Under the pieces are notes generated by a model that worked only from the letters and a program-made list of their open reading frames with translations, had not been told where the DNA came from and ran no database searches. A DNA stretch of 64,000 bases from Bdellovibrionales bacterium (GTDB lineage Bacteria; Pseudomonadota; Alphaproteobacteria; UBA9219): assembly GCA_041662785.1 (NCBI GenBank), contig JBAZRW010000006.1:24997-88996 (forward strand), in the 5' to 3' direction. Every line of letters starts with the position of its first letter. Within the stretch, counting starts at the first letter, position 1. Below, piece by piece: positions 49,458 through 57,726 of the stretch. The position numbers and the translations under genes are program-made.

Positions 49458-49988
49458 TTATTTCTTCATTATGCCTTGGATGTTGTCGATGCCTTCACAT
49501 ACGGCATTGCTAACCGTCTGCATGGTTTCAACGTGGCTTTGCGAGAGAATCTCAGAAAGTTCCTTAAGGCTGGAGACGCACCCTTCAATCGTCGATTTCG
49601 TGGCTTCGACTTGCTTGGCCACTTTTTCCTCGGCGGTGGGGGCGGCCATCACGGCCTGCATCAAGCCCGATGTGGCTTCCATGCTTTGACGCGCCAGATC
49701 AGATTGGCGGCGCATGTAAGACTGCATGTTTTCGAAAGCCTTTTGATTGTTGGTCGCAATAGCCTCAAGGCCTTTGCGCTGGGCGGCCATCATGGATTCG
49801 ATATCCACGTTGGGGAGTTTGCACCCGTCCATAGCTTTCGTTAAATCGGGGAATTTTGACATATCCATCATTTTGGACATGTCCATCATCTTCGACATAT
49901 CTGTCATCTTGGAGGCATCCATAAACTTGGACATATCCATCAATTTCGAAAAATCGACATCGAAGAAAGGGTTTGTTGGGTTTGACAT
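49458..49988 (-). CDS. Phasin-family protein with hexapeptide repeats
   Basis: Phasins coat polyhydroxyalkanoate granules. The C-terminal 115 residues are the phasin-like helical region (AAQRKGLEAIATNNQKAFEN, then QSMEATSGLMQAV). The N-terminal residues 12-59 are eight copies of a hexapeptide, D-M-S-K-F/M-M (DFSKLM, DMSKFM, DASKMT, DMSKMM twice, DMSKFP, DLTKAM, DGCKLP). No PHA synthase is nearby. GAGGG lies 8 nt before the ATG. The repeat makes this 176 aa protein unlike common phasins. Confidence 0.82.
   Translation of the reverse strand: MSNPTNPFFDVDFSKLMDMSKFMDASKMTDMSKMMDMSKMMDMSKFPDLTKAMDGCKLPNVDIESMMAAQRKGLEAIATNNQKAFENMQSYMRRQSDLARQSMEATSGLMQAVMAAPTAEEKVAKQVEATKSTIEGCVSSLKELSEILSQSHVETMQTVSNAVCEGIDNIQGIMKK
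49812..49955 (-). repeat. 18-bp coding repeats of the phasin
   Basis: Eight 18-bp units encode DxSKxx hexapeptides. On the plus strand they read as variations of CATCTTGGACATATC. The units differ mainly at third positions. Confidence 0.85.
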
Positions 49989-50173
49989 TGGGAGCCCTCA
50001 TGCCTTGCTAACTGTTGTTTGGATCCGCAAAATCAAGCCATATGACGAATGCGGTATGGTTAACAAAGATGAATATGGCGAATCTTAACCAATTTGTCAC
50101 GCTTTTTTTTACCTTATTTTTTGGCTCAAAAGCTGGGTTTTTTAAAATTAGCGGGGTCTGTATCTTTTTAGAG

Positions 50174-50626
50174 TCAGAGCAAGAGCCCTCCTTTTTCGAG
50201 GAGACTGAGTCTCTGGTCAAGACGTGCCATGACGGTTGCGTGAGAGTCGTCTTTTTCTTCGCTCCAGTCATAAAGGGAAAGAAGATAAACGGGGAAAAGG
50301 GCGCTGATAGCCATCCAAGAAGGCTCCGTTTTGCACACAAACGTCAGTGTTTTCTGCATCGAACGCCAGTGCGCCTTGGCAAGCGGCAGGGCGAGGGCGG
50401 TATCGCGGCGGCCTTGCTCTATGATGATGTGAAGGCGCTCACGATAAGGCTCCATGACATCAAAGCGAGTCATCAGCGCTTCAAAAAGCCTGTCGTGCAA
50501 CGTGCTTTCGCGGGGTTTTTGCGCATAGGCGTTTTCGGTTAGATCATCAAGCGCGGCAAGAAAAAGCGCAGGGTCTTGTGGCTTTTGCGCGTTAATAAGG
50601 GGAAGGCGTTTTTTAGGGGTAGGCAA
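50174..50626 (-). CDS. COQ9-like helical protein, 150 aa
   Basis: The protein resembles the C-terminal COQ9/TetR-C domain of alphaproteobacterial proteins: LHDRLFEALMTRFDVMEPYRER, SLYDWSEEKDDSHATVMARLDQRL. COQ9 supports ubiquinone hydroxylation by binding lipid. No DNA-binding N-terminus is present. Its neighbours YbjN and UbiK-like proteins agree with a ubiquinone or membrane link, but the family call is by eye. Confidence 0.65.
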   Translation of the reverse strand: MPTPKKRLPLINAQKPQDPALFLAALDDLTENAYAQKPRESTLHDRLFEALMTRFDVMEPYRERLHIIIEQGRRDTALALPLAKAHWRSMQKTLTFVCKTEPSWMAISALFPVYLLSLYDWSEEKDDSHATVMARLDQRLSLLEKGGLLL

Positions 50627-50632
50627 GGCGCT

Positions 50633-51136
50633 TTACGCCTGTCCCGCCGTGTCGATCATCGCGGCGGCCAAGGCCTCGGTCGGATGCTTGCCGCCCCACA
50701 CGACGAATTGGAAGGCGGGGTAGAAGCGCTCGCATTCCGTCAGTGCGATTTCGACAAGGTCTTCCAGAGTCTCGACGCCCGGCAGCCTGTCGCTGCGCGC
50801 CAGAACGGTGTAGCGGAACAGTGGCGCGTTTTGCTGCATGTCCAAATCGAAATGGCCCAACCACAAACGGTTATTGAGGAGAGAGAGGAGATCGTTCACG
50901 TCGCCGCGCTTGGATTCGGGAATGCGCATGTCGAACTGACAGGAAAATTGCAAAGCGCCAACCTCGCGCTGCCAAACGAAGAACATACGGTAATGACACC
51001 AGCGTCCTGCTAATTCAACAGTCAGCTCATCCTCGCCAGAGCGATCAAACAACCATTCATTGGCTGTGACGATTTCCTCTAGGATATCGAGGGGATTGTG
51101 CGAGAGGGTTTGCTCTTGAACCGAAAGGAACGCCAT
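50633..51136 (-). CDS. YbjN domain-containing protein, 167 aa
   Basis: The YbjN fold is a type III secretion chaperone-like domain of unknown role. NPLDILEEIVTANEWLFDRS and the late YPAFQFVVWGGKHPTEALAAA are the usual alphaproteobacterial blocks. The start is ATG 51136 (MAFLSVQEQ), with GAAGG 11 nt upstream; the frame opens at 51253 but lacks support. It is 6 nt upstream of the COQ9-like gene, so the two probably share an operon. Confidence 0.85.
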   Translation of the reverse strand: MAFLSVQEQTLSHNPLDILEEIVTANEWLFDRSGEDELTVELAGRWCHYRMFFVWQREVGALQFSCQFDMRIPESKRGDVNDLLSLLNNRLWLGHFDLDMQQNAPLFRYTVLARSDRLPGVETLEDLVEIALTECERFYPAFQFVVWGGKHPTEALAAAMIDTAGQA

Positions 51137-51389
51137 GGTGGGTAAGCCTTCTTTTTTGAAATGACTCCGAAAAATATCAAACGTTGGAACTGCGCCGCAA
51201 GGGTCTCGTGTGATTCTTTGTGACAGGACTCGCGCCCGTGTGTTTTGAGTCACAGTAAGAGAAGCCTGCGCGAATCCTTTCGATGTCGGACTAACCGATT
51301 CAATTGACTCGAACTTTGAATCATTTCAGGTGGTTGAAATGCGCTTTTCGCCCTGTAAAACGAAGGGGTTTGATTAACAAAAAGTAAAT

Positions 51390-51686
51390 TTATTTTTTGG
51401 CGCGAATTTGTTTTGACGCAGGCTTCTTTTGGGCTCTTGACACGGGCTTCTTTCCTTCAAGCGCTTTGAGGCGACGATCCAAATCATCTTGCACAACACG
51501 AATTTTCTTAAGCATCGCAAAGGCCACATCGAACTCATCGTGCGTGACCAAATCAAGCTTGCACACGATGGCCTCGCGTTTGCCAGAGAGATGAGCTCCC
51601 ACTTCTTTTTGCGCGCCGAGGAGAACGCTGAACGCGGTTTCCGCCAAGGCCATCAGATCATCAAGGCCGCTTTGCTTCTTCTTCAT
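51390..51686 (-). CDS. UbiK-like accessory protein (BMFP), 98 aa
   Basis: UbiK/BMFP proteins are small coiled-coil accessory factors of ubiquinone synthesis. The central segment LAETAFSVLLGAQKEVGAHL, and then EFDVAFAMLKKIRVVQDDLDRR, matches the amphipathic helix plus coiled coil. The C-terminus is Lys/Arg-rich (KKPASKQIRAKK). It lies upstream of the ybjN gene on the same strand but separated by 250 nt. Confidence 0.82.
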   Translation of the reverse strand: MKKKQSGLDDLMALAETAFSVLLGAQKEVGAHLSGKREAIVCKLDLVTHDEFDVAFAMLKKIRVVQDDLDRRLKALEGKKPVSRAQKKPASKQIRAKK

Positions 51687-51760
51687 CCTGCTTTTCCCTT
51701 TGTGGTGTTTGTGCGTGAAATAGGGTATATAGCCTACGACTGATAAAATGATTTAAAAAA

Positions 51761-51850
51761 CGGGATCCCCGCTTTCGCGGGGATGACGGTAGAGGGTTTA
51801 ATTTAAATATAACCCCCGTCATGCCCGTGAAAACGGGGATCCCGTTTGTT
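51761..51850. repeat. Palindromic intergenic element, copy 12
   Basis: CGGGATCCCCGC to GCGGGGATGACGG, then GTCATGCCCGTGAAAACGGG with GATCCCGTTTG. It fills the divergent spacer before lgt. Confidence 0.85.
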
Positions 51851-51925
51851 TTCTTTTTTCATGATCACTTTATCGGAAATAGGCTATAACAGGCTTTCCC
51901 CTTTTGTCTATGACCAAGGTTAATC

Positions 51926-52729
51926 ATGTTCGCTATTCTGTTTCCGTCTATCGATCCTGTTTTCTTTTCTGTGGGGCCGGTTGAGATTCGCTGGTACGCG
52001 TTGGCCTATTTAGCGGGCTTTCTGGGTGGCTGGTGGCTGTGCATGAAGCTGGCCCGCCTGAATCCCAAGGGAAAGCCAACAGCCAAGGACTATGACGATT
52101 TCCTGACGTGGGCCGTCATCGGCACGATCTTGGGCGGTCGCCTTGGCTACGTCCTGTTTTATCAGTTTGATTATTATTGGGCGCAGCCTTTAGAGGCGTT
52201 GCAGGTCTGGCATGGGGGCATGTCCTTTCACGGAGGGATGTTGGGCGTGATCACGGCGGCGCTTTTGTTCGTGCGGGCGCGTAAGCTTTCCTTTTTCGCG
52301 TTTACCGACGTATTGGCTGTTGTGACGCCGATTGGCCTAGGCCTTGGTCGCCTTGCGAACTTTGTGAACGGTGAGCTTTTTGGCCGCGTGACGGAGGCTC
52401 CGTGGGGCGTTGTGTTTCCGCGTGGTGGTGATTTGCCCCGCCATCCTAGCCAGTTGTATGAGGCGAGCTTGGAAGGCGCGGTGCTTTTGGTGATTATGCT
52501 GGTGCTGGCCTTTAACCCCAAGGTGCGGGCGAAGGAGGGGCTTTTGTCGGGTTTGTTCCTTGCCCTTTATGCCGCCTTTCGTTTCGGCGTGGAGTTTTTC
52601 CGTGAGCCTGACGCGCAGCTGGGCTTTCTGTTCGCGGGGGCGACGATGGGGCAATTGTTGTGCGTGCCGATGTTCCTGTTCGGTTCATACCTGATCGCTC
52701 GTGCCTTTAAAAAAGAGAGTAAGGAATGA
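51926..52729 (+). CDS. lgt: Prolipoprotein diacylglyceryl transferase
   Basis: Lgt attaches diacylglycerol to the lipobox Cys of prolipoproteins. It has about seven helices; VEIRWYALAYLAGFLGG, GGRLGYVLFY, HGGMSFHGGMLG and GRLANFVNGELFGRVT form the signature. RFGVEFFREPDAQLG is the late conserved block. The length is 267 aa. The stop overlaps midA by ATGA, starting a lgt-midA-pgeF operon. It would mature the several lipoproteins found in this window. Confidence 0.97.
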   Translation: MFAILFPSIDPVFFSVGPVEIRWYALAYLAGFLGGWWLCMKLARLNPKGKPTAKDYDDFLTWAVIGTILGGRLGYVLFYQFDYYWAQPLEALQVWHGGMSFHGGMLGVITAALLFVRARKLSFFAFTDVLAVVTPIGLGLGRLANFVNGELFGRVTEAPWGVVFPRGGDLPRHPSQLYEASLEGAVLLVIMLVLAFNPKVRAKEGLLSGLFLALYAAFRFGVEFFREPDAQLGFLFAGATMGQLLCVPMFLFGSYLIARAFKKESKE

Positions 52730-53781
52730 CCGCCCTAGAGAATATTTTGCGCGATGTGATCAAGGCGGAAGGGCCTGTTACCGTTGCGCGGTTTATGCAG
52801 CTTGCGCTCTCGCACCCACAGCATGGCTATTACATCAAGGGCGATCCGTTGGGCGTGGCGGCAGACTTCACAACCGCGCCGGAAATCAGCCAGATGTTTG
52901 GCGAGATGATTGGCTTATGGATGGTGGAGCAATGGCAGGCGCAAGGCTCACCTGCTCCCTTTACACTGCTGGAGCTGGGGGCAGGGCGCGGCACACTGCT
53001 GGCGGATGCTTTGCGGGCGACGGCCAAAGTGCCGAACTTTCATACGGCCATGAGACTGCGGATCATTGAGAGCAACGAAACGCTTAAGGCGATGCAGCGC
53101 GATAAGCTGGCTGCGTATCATCCGACCTATGGCGCGGATTTGTCCGATCTGCCGGAGCATCCGGTCTTTATGATCGCCAACGAGTTTTTTGATGTGATGC
53201 CAATCCATCAATATGAACGCCATGCGGAAGGCTGGCGCGAAAGGCTGGTGGGACTTGATGAAACGGGCTCTTTGATTTTTGTCGCGGGGACGCAAACCAT
53301 CCCCTTGCCTTTGCCCGAAGGCGTTTCGTTTTATGAGTTGTCTCCCGCCGCCATTGGCCTTGCTCAGGCGATGGGCAGTCATATCGCGGCGCAGGGTGGC
53401 GCGGCGCTGATCATTGACTATGGTTATGCCGAGAACAGTGGCTCTGATACGCTGCAAGCCGTGTCGGGCCATGCTAGCGTCGATCCTTTAGCGCGAGCGG
53501 GCGCGGTTGACCTAACGGCGCATGTGGATTTTGCGGCGCTGCGTCTTGTGGCCTTAAAGGAGGCCGTTTTTGTGCCGCCTATCATCGGGCAGGGCGCGTT
53601 CCTTAAGGCTTTGGGAATCGACCTTCGCGCAAGGCAATTGAAGATGCAGGGAACATTAGAGCAGGCCGATGCCATTGACGAGGCGCTGCATCGGTTGACC
53701 TCGGCAGAAGAAATGGGCGTGTTGTTTAAGGTCATGGCCATTTCGCCAAAGGCCTTTCAAGATTTGGCAGGGTTCCCATGA
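52726..53781 (+). CDS. MidA/NDUFAF7-family SAM-dependent methyltransferase
   Basis: Mitochondrial NDUFAF7 methylates an Arg of complex I NDUFS2. The blocks GPVTVARFMQLALSHPQHGYY, GDFTTAPEISQMFGE (here ADFTTAPEISQMFGEM), LLELGAGRGTLL (SAM motif) and IANEFFDVMPIHQY are diagnostic. The length is 351 aa. It overlaps lgt and pgeF by ATGA each. The substrate in this bacterium is inferred to be NuoD. Confidence 0.93.
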   Translation: MTALENILRDVIKAEGPVTVARFMQLALSHPQHGYYIKGDPLGVAADFTTAPEISQMFGEMIGLWMVEQWQAQGSPAPFTLLELGAGRGTLLADALRATAKVPNFHTAMRLRIIESNETLKAMQRDKLAAYHPTYGADLSDLPEHPVFMIANEFFDVMPIHQYERHAEGWRERLVGLDETGSLIFVAGTQTIPLPLPEGVSFYELSPAAIGLAQAMGSHIAAQGGAALIIDYGYAENSGSDTLQAVSGHASVDPLARAGAVDLTAHVDFAALRLVALKEAVFVPPIIGQGAFLKALGIDLRARQLKMQGTLEQADAIDEALHRLTSAEEMGVLFKVMAISPKAFQDLAGFP

Positions 53782-54560
53782 CGGTTGAGTGCCTTAAGGC
53801 CGCGTCATTGAACGCGATGATGTCCGTCACGCATGGTTTTTTCACGAGGGCGGGCGGCGTCAGTCAGGGCGTCTTTGCTTCGCTGAACGGCAAGATGGGG
53901 CTGGCCGATGATCCTTTGTTTGTTCGGGAGAACAGGCGGCGCGTGAATGTCGCGCTTGGCGTGAAGGACAACGTCTTTGTGGCGTGCAATCAGATTCACT
54001 CGACGGAGGTTATTCCTGTCGCCGCCGCATGGGACAGCGCGCATGAGCCGCCCGCCGATGCGATGGTGACGCGCAAGCGCGGCGTGACGCTGGGGATTGT
54101 GACGGCGGACTGTGCCCCTATCCTGTTCGCGGATGAGGCCGCGGGCGTGATTGGCGCGGCGCATGCGGGCTGGCGTGGCGCTTTGGGCGGCGTGATTGAA
54201 AACACGCTGGAGGCGATGGAGCGTTTCGGCGCGACGCGTGGTGCTATTAAGGCCGCCATTGGGCCTTGCATCTGGCAGGAGTCTTATGAAGTCGGCGCGA
54301 ACTTTAAGATGCCGTTTCTGGCGCAAAGCGACGCGAACGAGATGTTTTTTAAGCCAGCGCAGAGGGAAGGACATTTCCTTTTCGATCTGCCCGCCTACAT
54401 CGCGGCGCGGCTGCGCGAGGCGGGCGTGGAAAGCGTCGAGCGCCCGCCCGCCGATACGTTCGCGGATAAAGAGCGGTTTTTCAGCTATCGCCGCGAAACG
54501 CTGGGGATAGAGGCCAACGCAGGGCGGCAAATGGCGGCCATCGCTTTGGTTAACGCGTGA
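53778..54560 (+). CDS. pgeF: Peptidoglycan editing factor PgeF (YfiH family)
   Basis: PgeF removes wrongly inserted amino acids (L-Ser in UDP-MurNAc) from peptidoglycan precursors; the family also has polyphenol oxidase activity. THGFFTRAGGVSQGVFASLN, NQIHSTEV, VTADCAPILF, AHAGWRGALGGV and AIGPCIWQESYEVG contain the metal/active-site His and Cys residues. 260 aa. Operon position after lgt-midA is common. An envelope role fits murD, murL and nagA in this window. Confidence 0.95.
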   Translation: MTVECLKAASLNAMMSVTHGFFTRAGGVSQGVFASLNGKMGLADDPLFVRENRRRVNVALGVKDNVFVACNQIHSTEVIPVAAAWDSAHEPPADAMVTRKRGVTLGIVTADCAPILFADEAAGVIGAAHAGWRGALGGVIENTLEAMERFGATRGAIKAAIGPCIWQESYEVGANFKMPFLAQSDANEMFFKPAQREGHFLFDLPAYIAARLREAGVESVERPPADTFADKERFFSYRRETLGIEANAGRQMAAIALVNA

Positions 54561-54661
54561 CGCGTGTGAAAGTATAAAAGGTGTATTAAAAAGAGTTGTC
54601 CTTATGCTATCAAAGGACCCGATGGGAGCCTTTTGGACATCGTTAAACAGGAGATTTTGAG

Positions 54662-55495
54662 ATGACGGATTATACAAACGCCGCTTTTAAAGAAGTTTTT
54701 GAACAAGCTAATGCGGGTGACATCACGGCCCAAGCCGAAATATTGAGCCGAACAGCTGCAAGAAAACTGGGGGATGATGCCTTGCCCTATTTGCAAGAGA
54801 TAGCAGAAAAAGGAAATGTTCGCGCTCAAGGTGTTCTTGGGACCTGCTACCAATTCGGTATTGGCGTTGAGGTTGATCCCGAGGAAGCCGTGAAATGGTT
54901 CCGCATGGCTGCTGAACAAGGTATTGCTGATGCTCAATATATTTTTGGTGTCTGCTGCCATGAAGGGACAGGCGTTAAACAAGATAATGTGGAAGCCGTG
55001 AAATGGTTTAGGCAGGCTGCAGAACAAGGATTTCCTCTAGCTCAATATGTTCTTGGGACCTGCTACCAATTCGGTATTGGCGTCTATGTTGATCCTGTGG
55101 AAGCTGTGAAATGGTATCGCGCTTCCGCAGAACAAGGTAATGCTGATGCTCAATGCAATCTTGGAATATGCTATGGTGATCAGATCGGCGTGAGGGTTGA
55201 CCCCAAGAAAGCCGTGAAATGGCTTCGCAAGGCCGCTGTACAAGGACATGCTTGCGCTCAAATTAAACTTGGGGTCTGCTGTGAGTATGGGTTCGGCGTT
55301 AAGAAAGATTTTGTTGAAGCCTCTAACTGGTTGGCAGCGGCAAGTCAGCAGGGTGATCGTGAGGCGGTTGATAGGCTCTTTGAGCTTTGCAAAAAGGACG
55401 CGACTTTGCGCGAGGCCTTCATAAAAGCCATGGGAACGGCCACGCGCCCTGAAGCTAAAGCTCCGCAAGCCCAATTACCAACCTGTAAAGCATAA
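54662..55495 (+). CDS. Sel1-repeat protein, 277 aa
   Basis: Five 36-residue Sel1-like repeats (about residues 55-240) have the form A-x-x-x-LGxCYxxGxGVxxDxxEAVKWxRxAAEQG. Each repeat carries Cys before the Tyr/Cys (LGTCYQF, FGVCCHE, LGICYGD, LGVCCEY). No signal peptide, so it is probably a cytoplasmic scaffold. GGAGA lies before the ATG. Coding DNA is A+T-richer than pgeF. Partner unknown. Confidence 0.88.
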   Translation: MTDYTNAAFKEVFEQANAGDITAQAEILSRTAARKLGDDALPYLQEIAEKGNVRAQGVLGTCYQFGIGVEVDPEEAVKWFRMAAEQGIADAQYIFGVCCHEGTGVKQDNVEAVKWFRQAAEQGFPLAQYVLGTCYQFGIGVYVDPVEAVKWYRASAEQGNADAQCNLGICYGDQIGVRVDPKKAVKWLRKAAVQGHACAQIKLGVCCEYGFGVKKDFVEASNWLAAASQQGDREAVDRLFELCKKDATLREAFIKAMGTATRPEAKAPQAQLPTCKA

Positions 55496-55556
55496 GGTTT
55501 GTCTTTGGTGGGAGCGTGGGCGATGGAAGAGGAAGGCCCTTTCCATTGCTCCGCCC

Positions 55557-55772
55557 GTCATCCCAGAAAACTTTCTCTTCGGCTCACTCTTGTGAGACGA
55601 AAGAAAGTTGATCTGGGATCCAGCCTTTTTTCTATCCTCACTGTCTTTGTTTATCGCTTATGGAGAGCGAGTCTGGATCCCACGCCCATTTTCTTTCGCG
55701 CATCCGCCTTCGCGGCTCCGCCGCTACGGCGCGACAAGGGGGGCGCGAAGAGAAAATGTCTTGGGATGACGC
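55557..55772. repeat. Palindromic intergenic element, copy 13
   Basis: GTCATCCCAGAAAACTTTCTC pairs with GAAAGAAAGTTGATCTGGGAT, then CTGGATCCCACGCCCATTTTC pairs with GAAAATGTCTTGGGATGACG. It is a longer variant with two extended hairpins, in the 329-bp spacer between the Sel1 and nagA genes, where no gene is seen. Confidence 0.8.
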
Positions 55773-55824
55773 GATTGGTGTGCGGGATGACGGAAGGGGG
55801 GCGATGACGAGAAAAAAGGATGGC

Positions 55825-56988
55825 CTATGCCACGGCTTTCCCATTCTGCCAGACCTTTTGCGTTTTGAAGCTGTGATCCAGCATGACGATGTCGGCGGCG
55901 TAAGTCGGTAGGAGCTTACCGAAGCGATGACCCAGTCCCAAAAACTCTGCCGGAATGGTGGAGGCCATGCGAAGAACCAATTCAGGATCAAGGCGTGCGT
56001 CGCGGATGCAGCGCGGCACGCACTCACCCAAGGTTAGGCTCGCGCCGCACAAGCCGCCCTTTTCGTTGTAGCAAGCTTGCCCGTTTGAGGCAGCCTTGCT
56101 GCCGCACAAATTGAATGGCTCTGGTTTCTCTGCGCCTGCGGGCGGCATGGCATCACTGACAAGGAAAAGCCTGTCTTTTGCTTTGGCGTGTGCGGCAAGG
56201 CGCATCATCTCTGGCGCAACATGGACGCCATCGCCGATAAGGCCCACATAGGATTCCGCGTCATCCAATGCCATGGCGGCAAGCGATGGGTCGCGGCCAC
56301 CCATCGGCGGCATGGCGCTGAACAGATGCGTGAAGCCTTTGGCTCCCGCCGCCAGTGCCGCCCTGACTTGATCGGCAGAGGCCGCCGAATGACCCAGCGA
56401 GACGATGATGCCTTGCGCGGCAAGCTGTTTGATCTGCGCGGGGGAAACGGTTTCCGGTGCGAGGGTTATTAAAACGATCTCATCGCCTTGCGCTTGATAG
56501 GTTGCCATGTCCGTATCATTAAGGGGGCGGATAAAGTCGGCGTTGTGCGCGCCCTTTTTTTCTATGCTGATATGTGGGCCTTCAAGATGAATGCCAAGGA
56601 TGGATGTGTCTTGCTGCCGCGCCTGCCGCATCGCTTCGATGGCGGCGGCCATGATTTCGGGCGTGTCGGTGATACAGGTGGGTAGAAGGCGGGTTGTGCC
56701 TGTCCTTCTATGCGCCGCCGCGATGGCCAGAACGGCCTCAGCCGTCGGCGTGGCGTTAAGAAGGACATTGCCGCCGCCGTTCACCTGACAATCGATATAG
56801 GCGGGGGCAAGAATATGATCGCGGCAAGAGAATTGTTGGAAATCGTTGGGGACTTTATCGTTGGGGACAATATCCACGATATGGCCATCGGCCAGCAAAA
56901 GGGCTTGCTTTTCAACGAAAGCCTCGCCCGTAAACAGGATGGAATCGGTTAAAGCAACGGGTGGGGATGAGATTGTCATAGCTTGCAC
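55825..56988 (-). CDS. nagA: N-acetylglucosamine-6-phosphate deacetylase
   Basis: NagA deacetylates GlcNAc-6-P for amino-sugar recycling. The TIM-barrel metal motifs are LGIHLEGPHISIEKKGAHN, SLGHSAASADQ, GFTHLFSAMPP, LIGDGVHVAPEM and FLVSDAMPPAG. 387 aa. No nagB or PTS gene is adjacent, so it probably serves peptidoglycan recycling. The GTG at 56988 has GAAGGG 4 nt upstream; ATG 56979 is an alternative. It diverges from the YfgM-like gene. Confidence 0.95.
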   Translation of the reverse strand: MQAMTISSPPVALTDSILFTGEAFVEKQALLLADGHIVDIVPNDKVPNDFQQFSCRDHILAPAYIDCQVNGGGNVLLNATPTAEAVLAIAAAHRRTGTTRLLPTCITDTPEIMAAAIEAMRQARQQDTSILGIHLEGPHISIEKKGAHNADFIRPLNDTDMATYQAQGDEIVLITLAPETVSPAQIKQLAAQGIIVSLGHSAASADQVRAALAAGAKGFTHLFSAMPPMGGRDPSLAAMALDDAESYVGLIGDGVHVAPEMMRLAAHAKAKDRLFLVSDAMPPAGAEKPEPFNLCGSKAASNGQACYNEKGGLCGASLTLGECVPRCIRDARLDPELVLRMASTIPAEFLGLGHRFGKLLPTYAADIVMLDHSFKTQKVWQNGKAVA

Positions 56989-57057
56989 AAGCCCTTCGGG
57001 TGGATTAGTGTTTGTTTCTCAAAAAGATTCTCAGTCCCCTTGAACAAACAGGTTCCC

Positions 57058-57723
57058 ATGCACTCTACAAATAGCGATAGCCTTATACAAGAAGTTGATG
57101 ACGATTTGGCCCACAAGCAGATGGAGGCTCTGTGGAAGAGGTATTCCCCGTTTGTTATCGGGGGGGCGCTGATGATTATCGCGGCGACGGCGGGCATTAC
57201 AGGCTGGAAGAACTATAAAACACAAGCCGAGCAAAAAGCGACGCAGACCCTCGTTGAGATTGTGGACAAGGATTATAAGACGCCGGAGGAGAAAATCGCG
57301 GCGTTTGAATCGTATGCCAAGGGAACCCGTGAAAAGCCTTTGGCTGTTTTTGCGAAGTTTGAGGCTGCGGCTCTGGCTTTAGAGCAGAATAAGCGCGATG
57401 AGGCTATCGCCCTTTATGATGGGGTGGCCGCCGATACGTCCGTTGAGCCTCTTTATCGTGCCCTTGCCGATCTTTTTGCTGTGCAGGCACTGTTGGATTC
57501 AGGCGATCCCGCCGCGCTAGAGGCGCGGTTGACCCCGTTGATGAAACTGGAGAGCCCTTGGCATTTTTCTGCTTATGAGTTTGCGGGCTATCTGGCTCTT
57601 CGCACGGGCGATAAGGAAAAAGCAAGAAAGCTTTTTGCCGAGCTTAAAGCGATGCCTGAGACGCCGACTTCGATGGCGATGCGGGCAAGCGATATTTTAC
57701 AGTGGCTCGGTGAGGGGAAATAA
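57058..57723 (+). CDS. YfgM-like TPR membrane protein
   Basis: One transmembrane helix (about residues 30-50, PFVIGGALMIIAATAGITGW) is preceded by a short acidic N-terminus and followed by a TPR-like helical periplasmic domain. YfgM is an ancillary subunit of the SecYEG translocon and a periplasmic chaperone. The start is ATG 57058 (MHSTNSDSLIQEVDDDL); the frame extends to 56983 into the nagA promoter and is rejected. It sits 3 nt upstream of bamB, the usual yfgM-bamB order. 221 aa. Confidence 0.9.
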   Translation: MHSTNSDSLIQEVDDDLAHKQMEALWKRYSPFVIGGALMIIAATAGITGWKNYKTQAEQKATQTLVEIVDKDYKTPEEKIAAFESYAKGTREKPLAVFAKFEAAALALEQNKRDEAIALYDGVAADTSVEPLYRALADLFAVQALLDSGDPAALEARLTPLMKLESPWHFSAYEFAGYLALRTGDKEKARKLFAELKAMPETPTSMAMRASDILQWLGEGK

Positions 57724-57726
57724 AGG

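Noticed and set aside
55499..55911. Plus-strand open frames between the Sel1 gene and nagA
   Set aside because: They translate palindromic copy 13 and lack ribosome sites.
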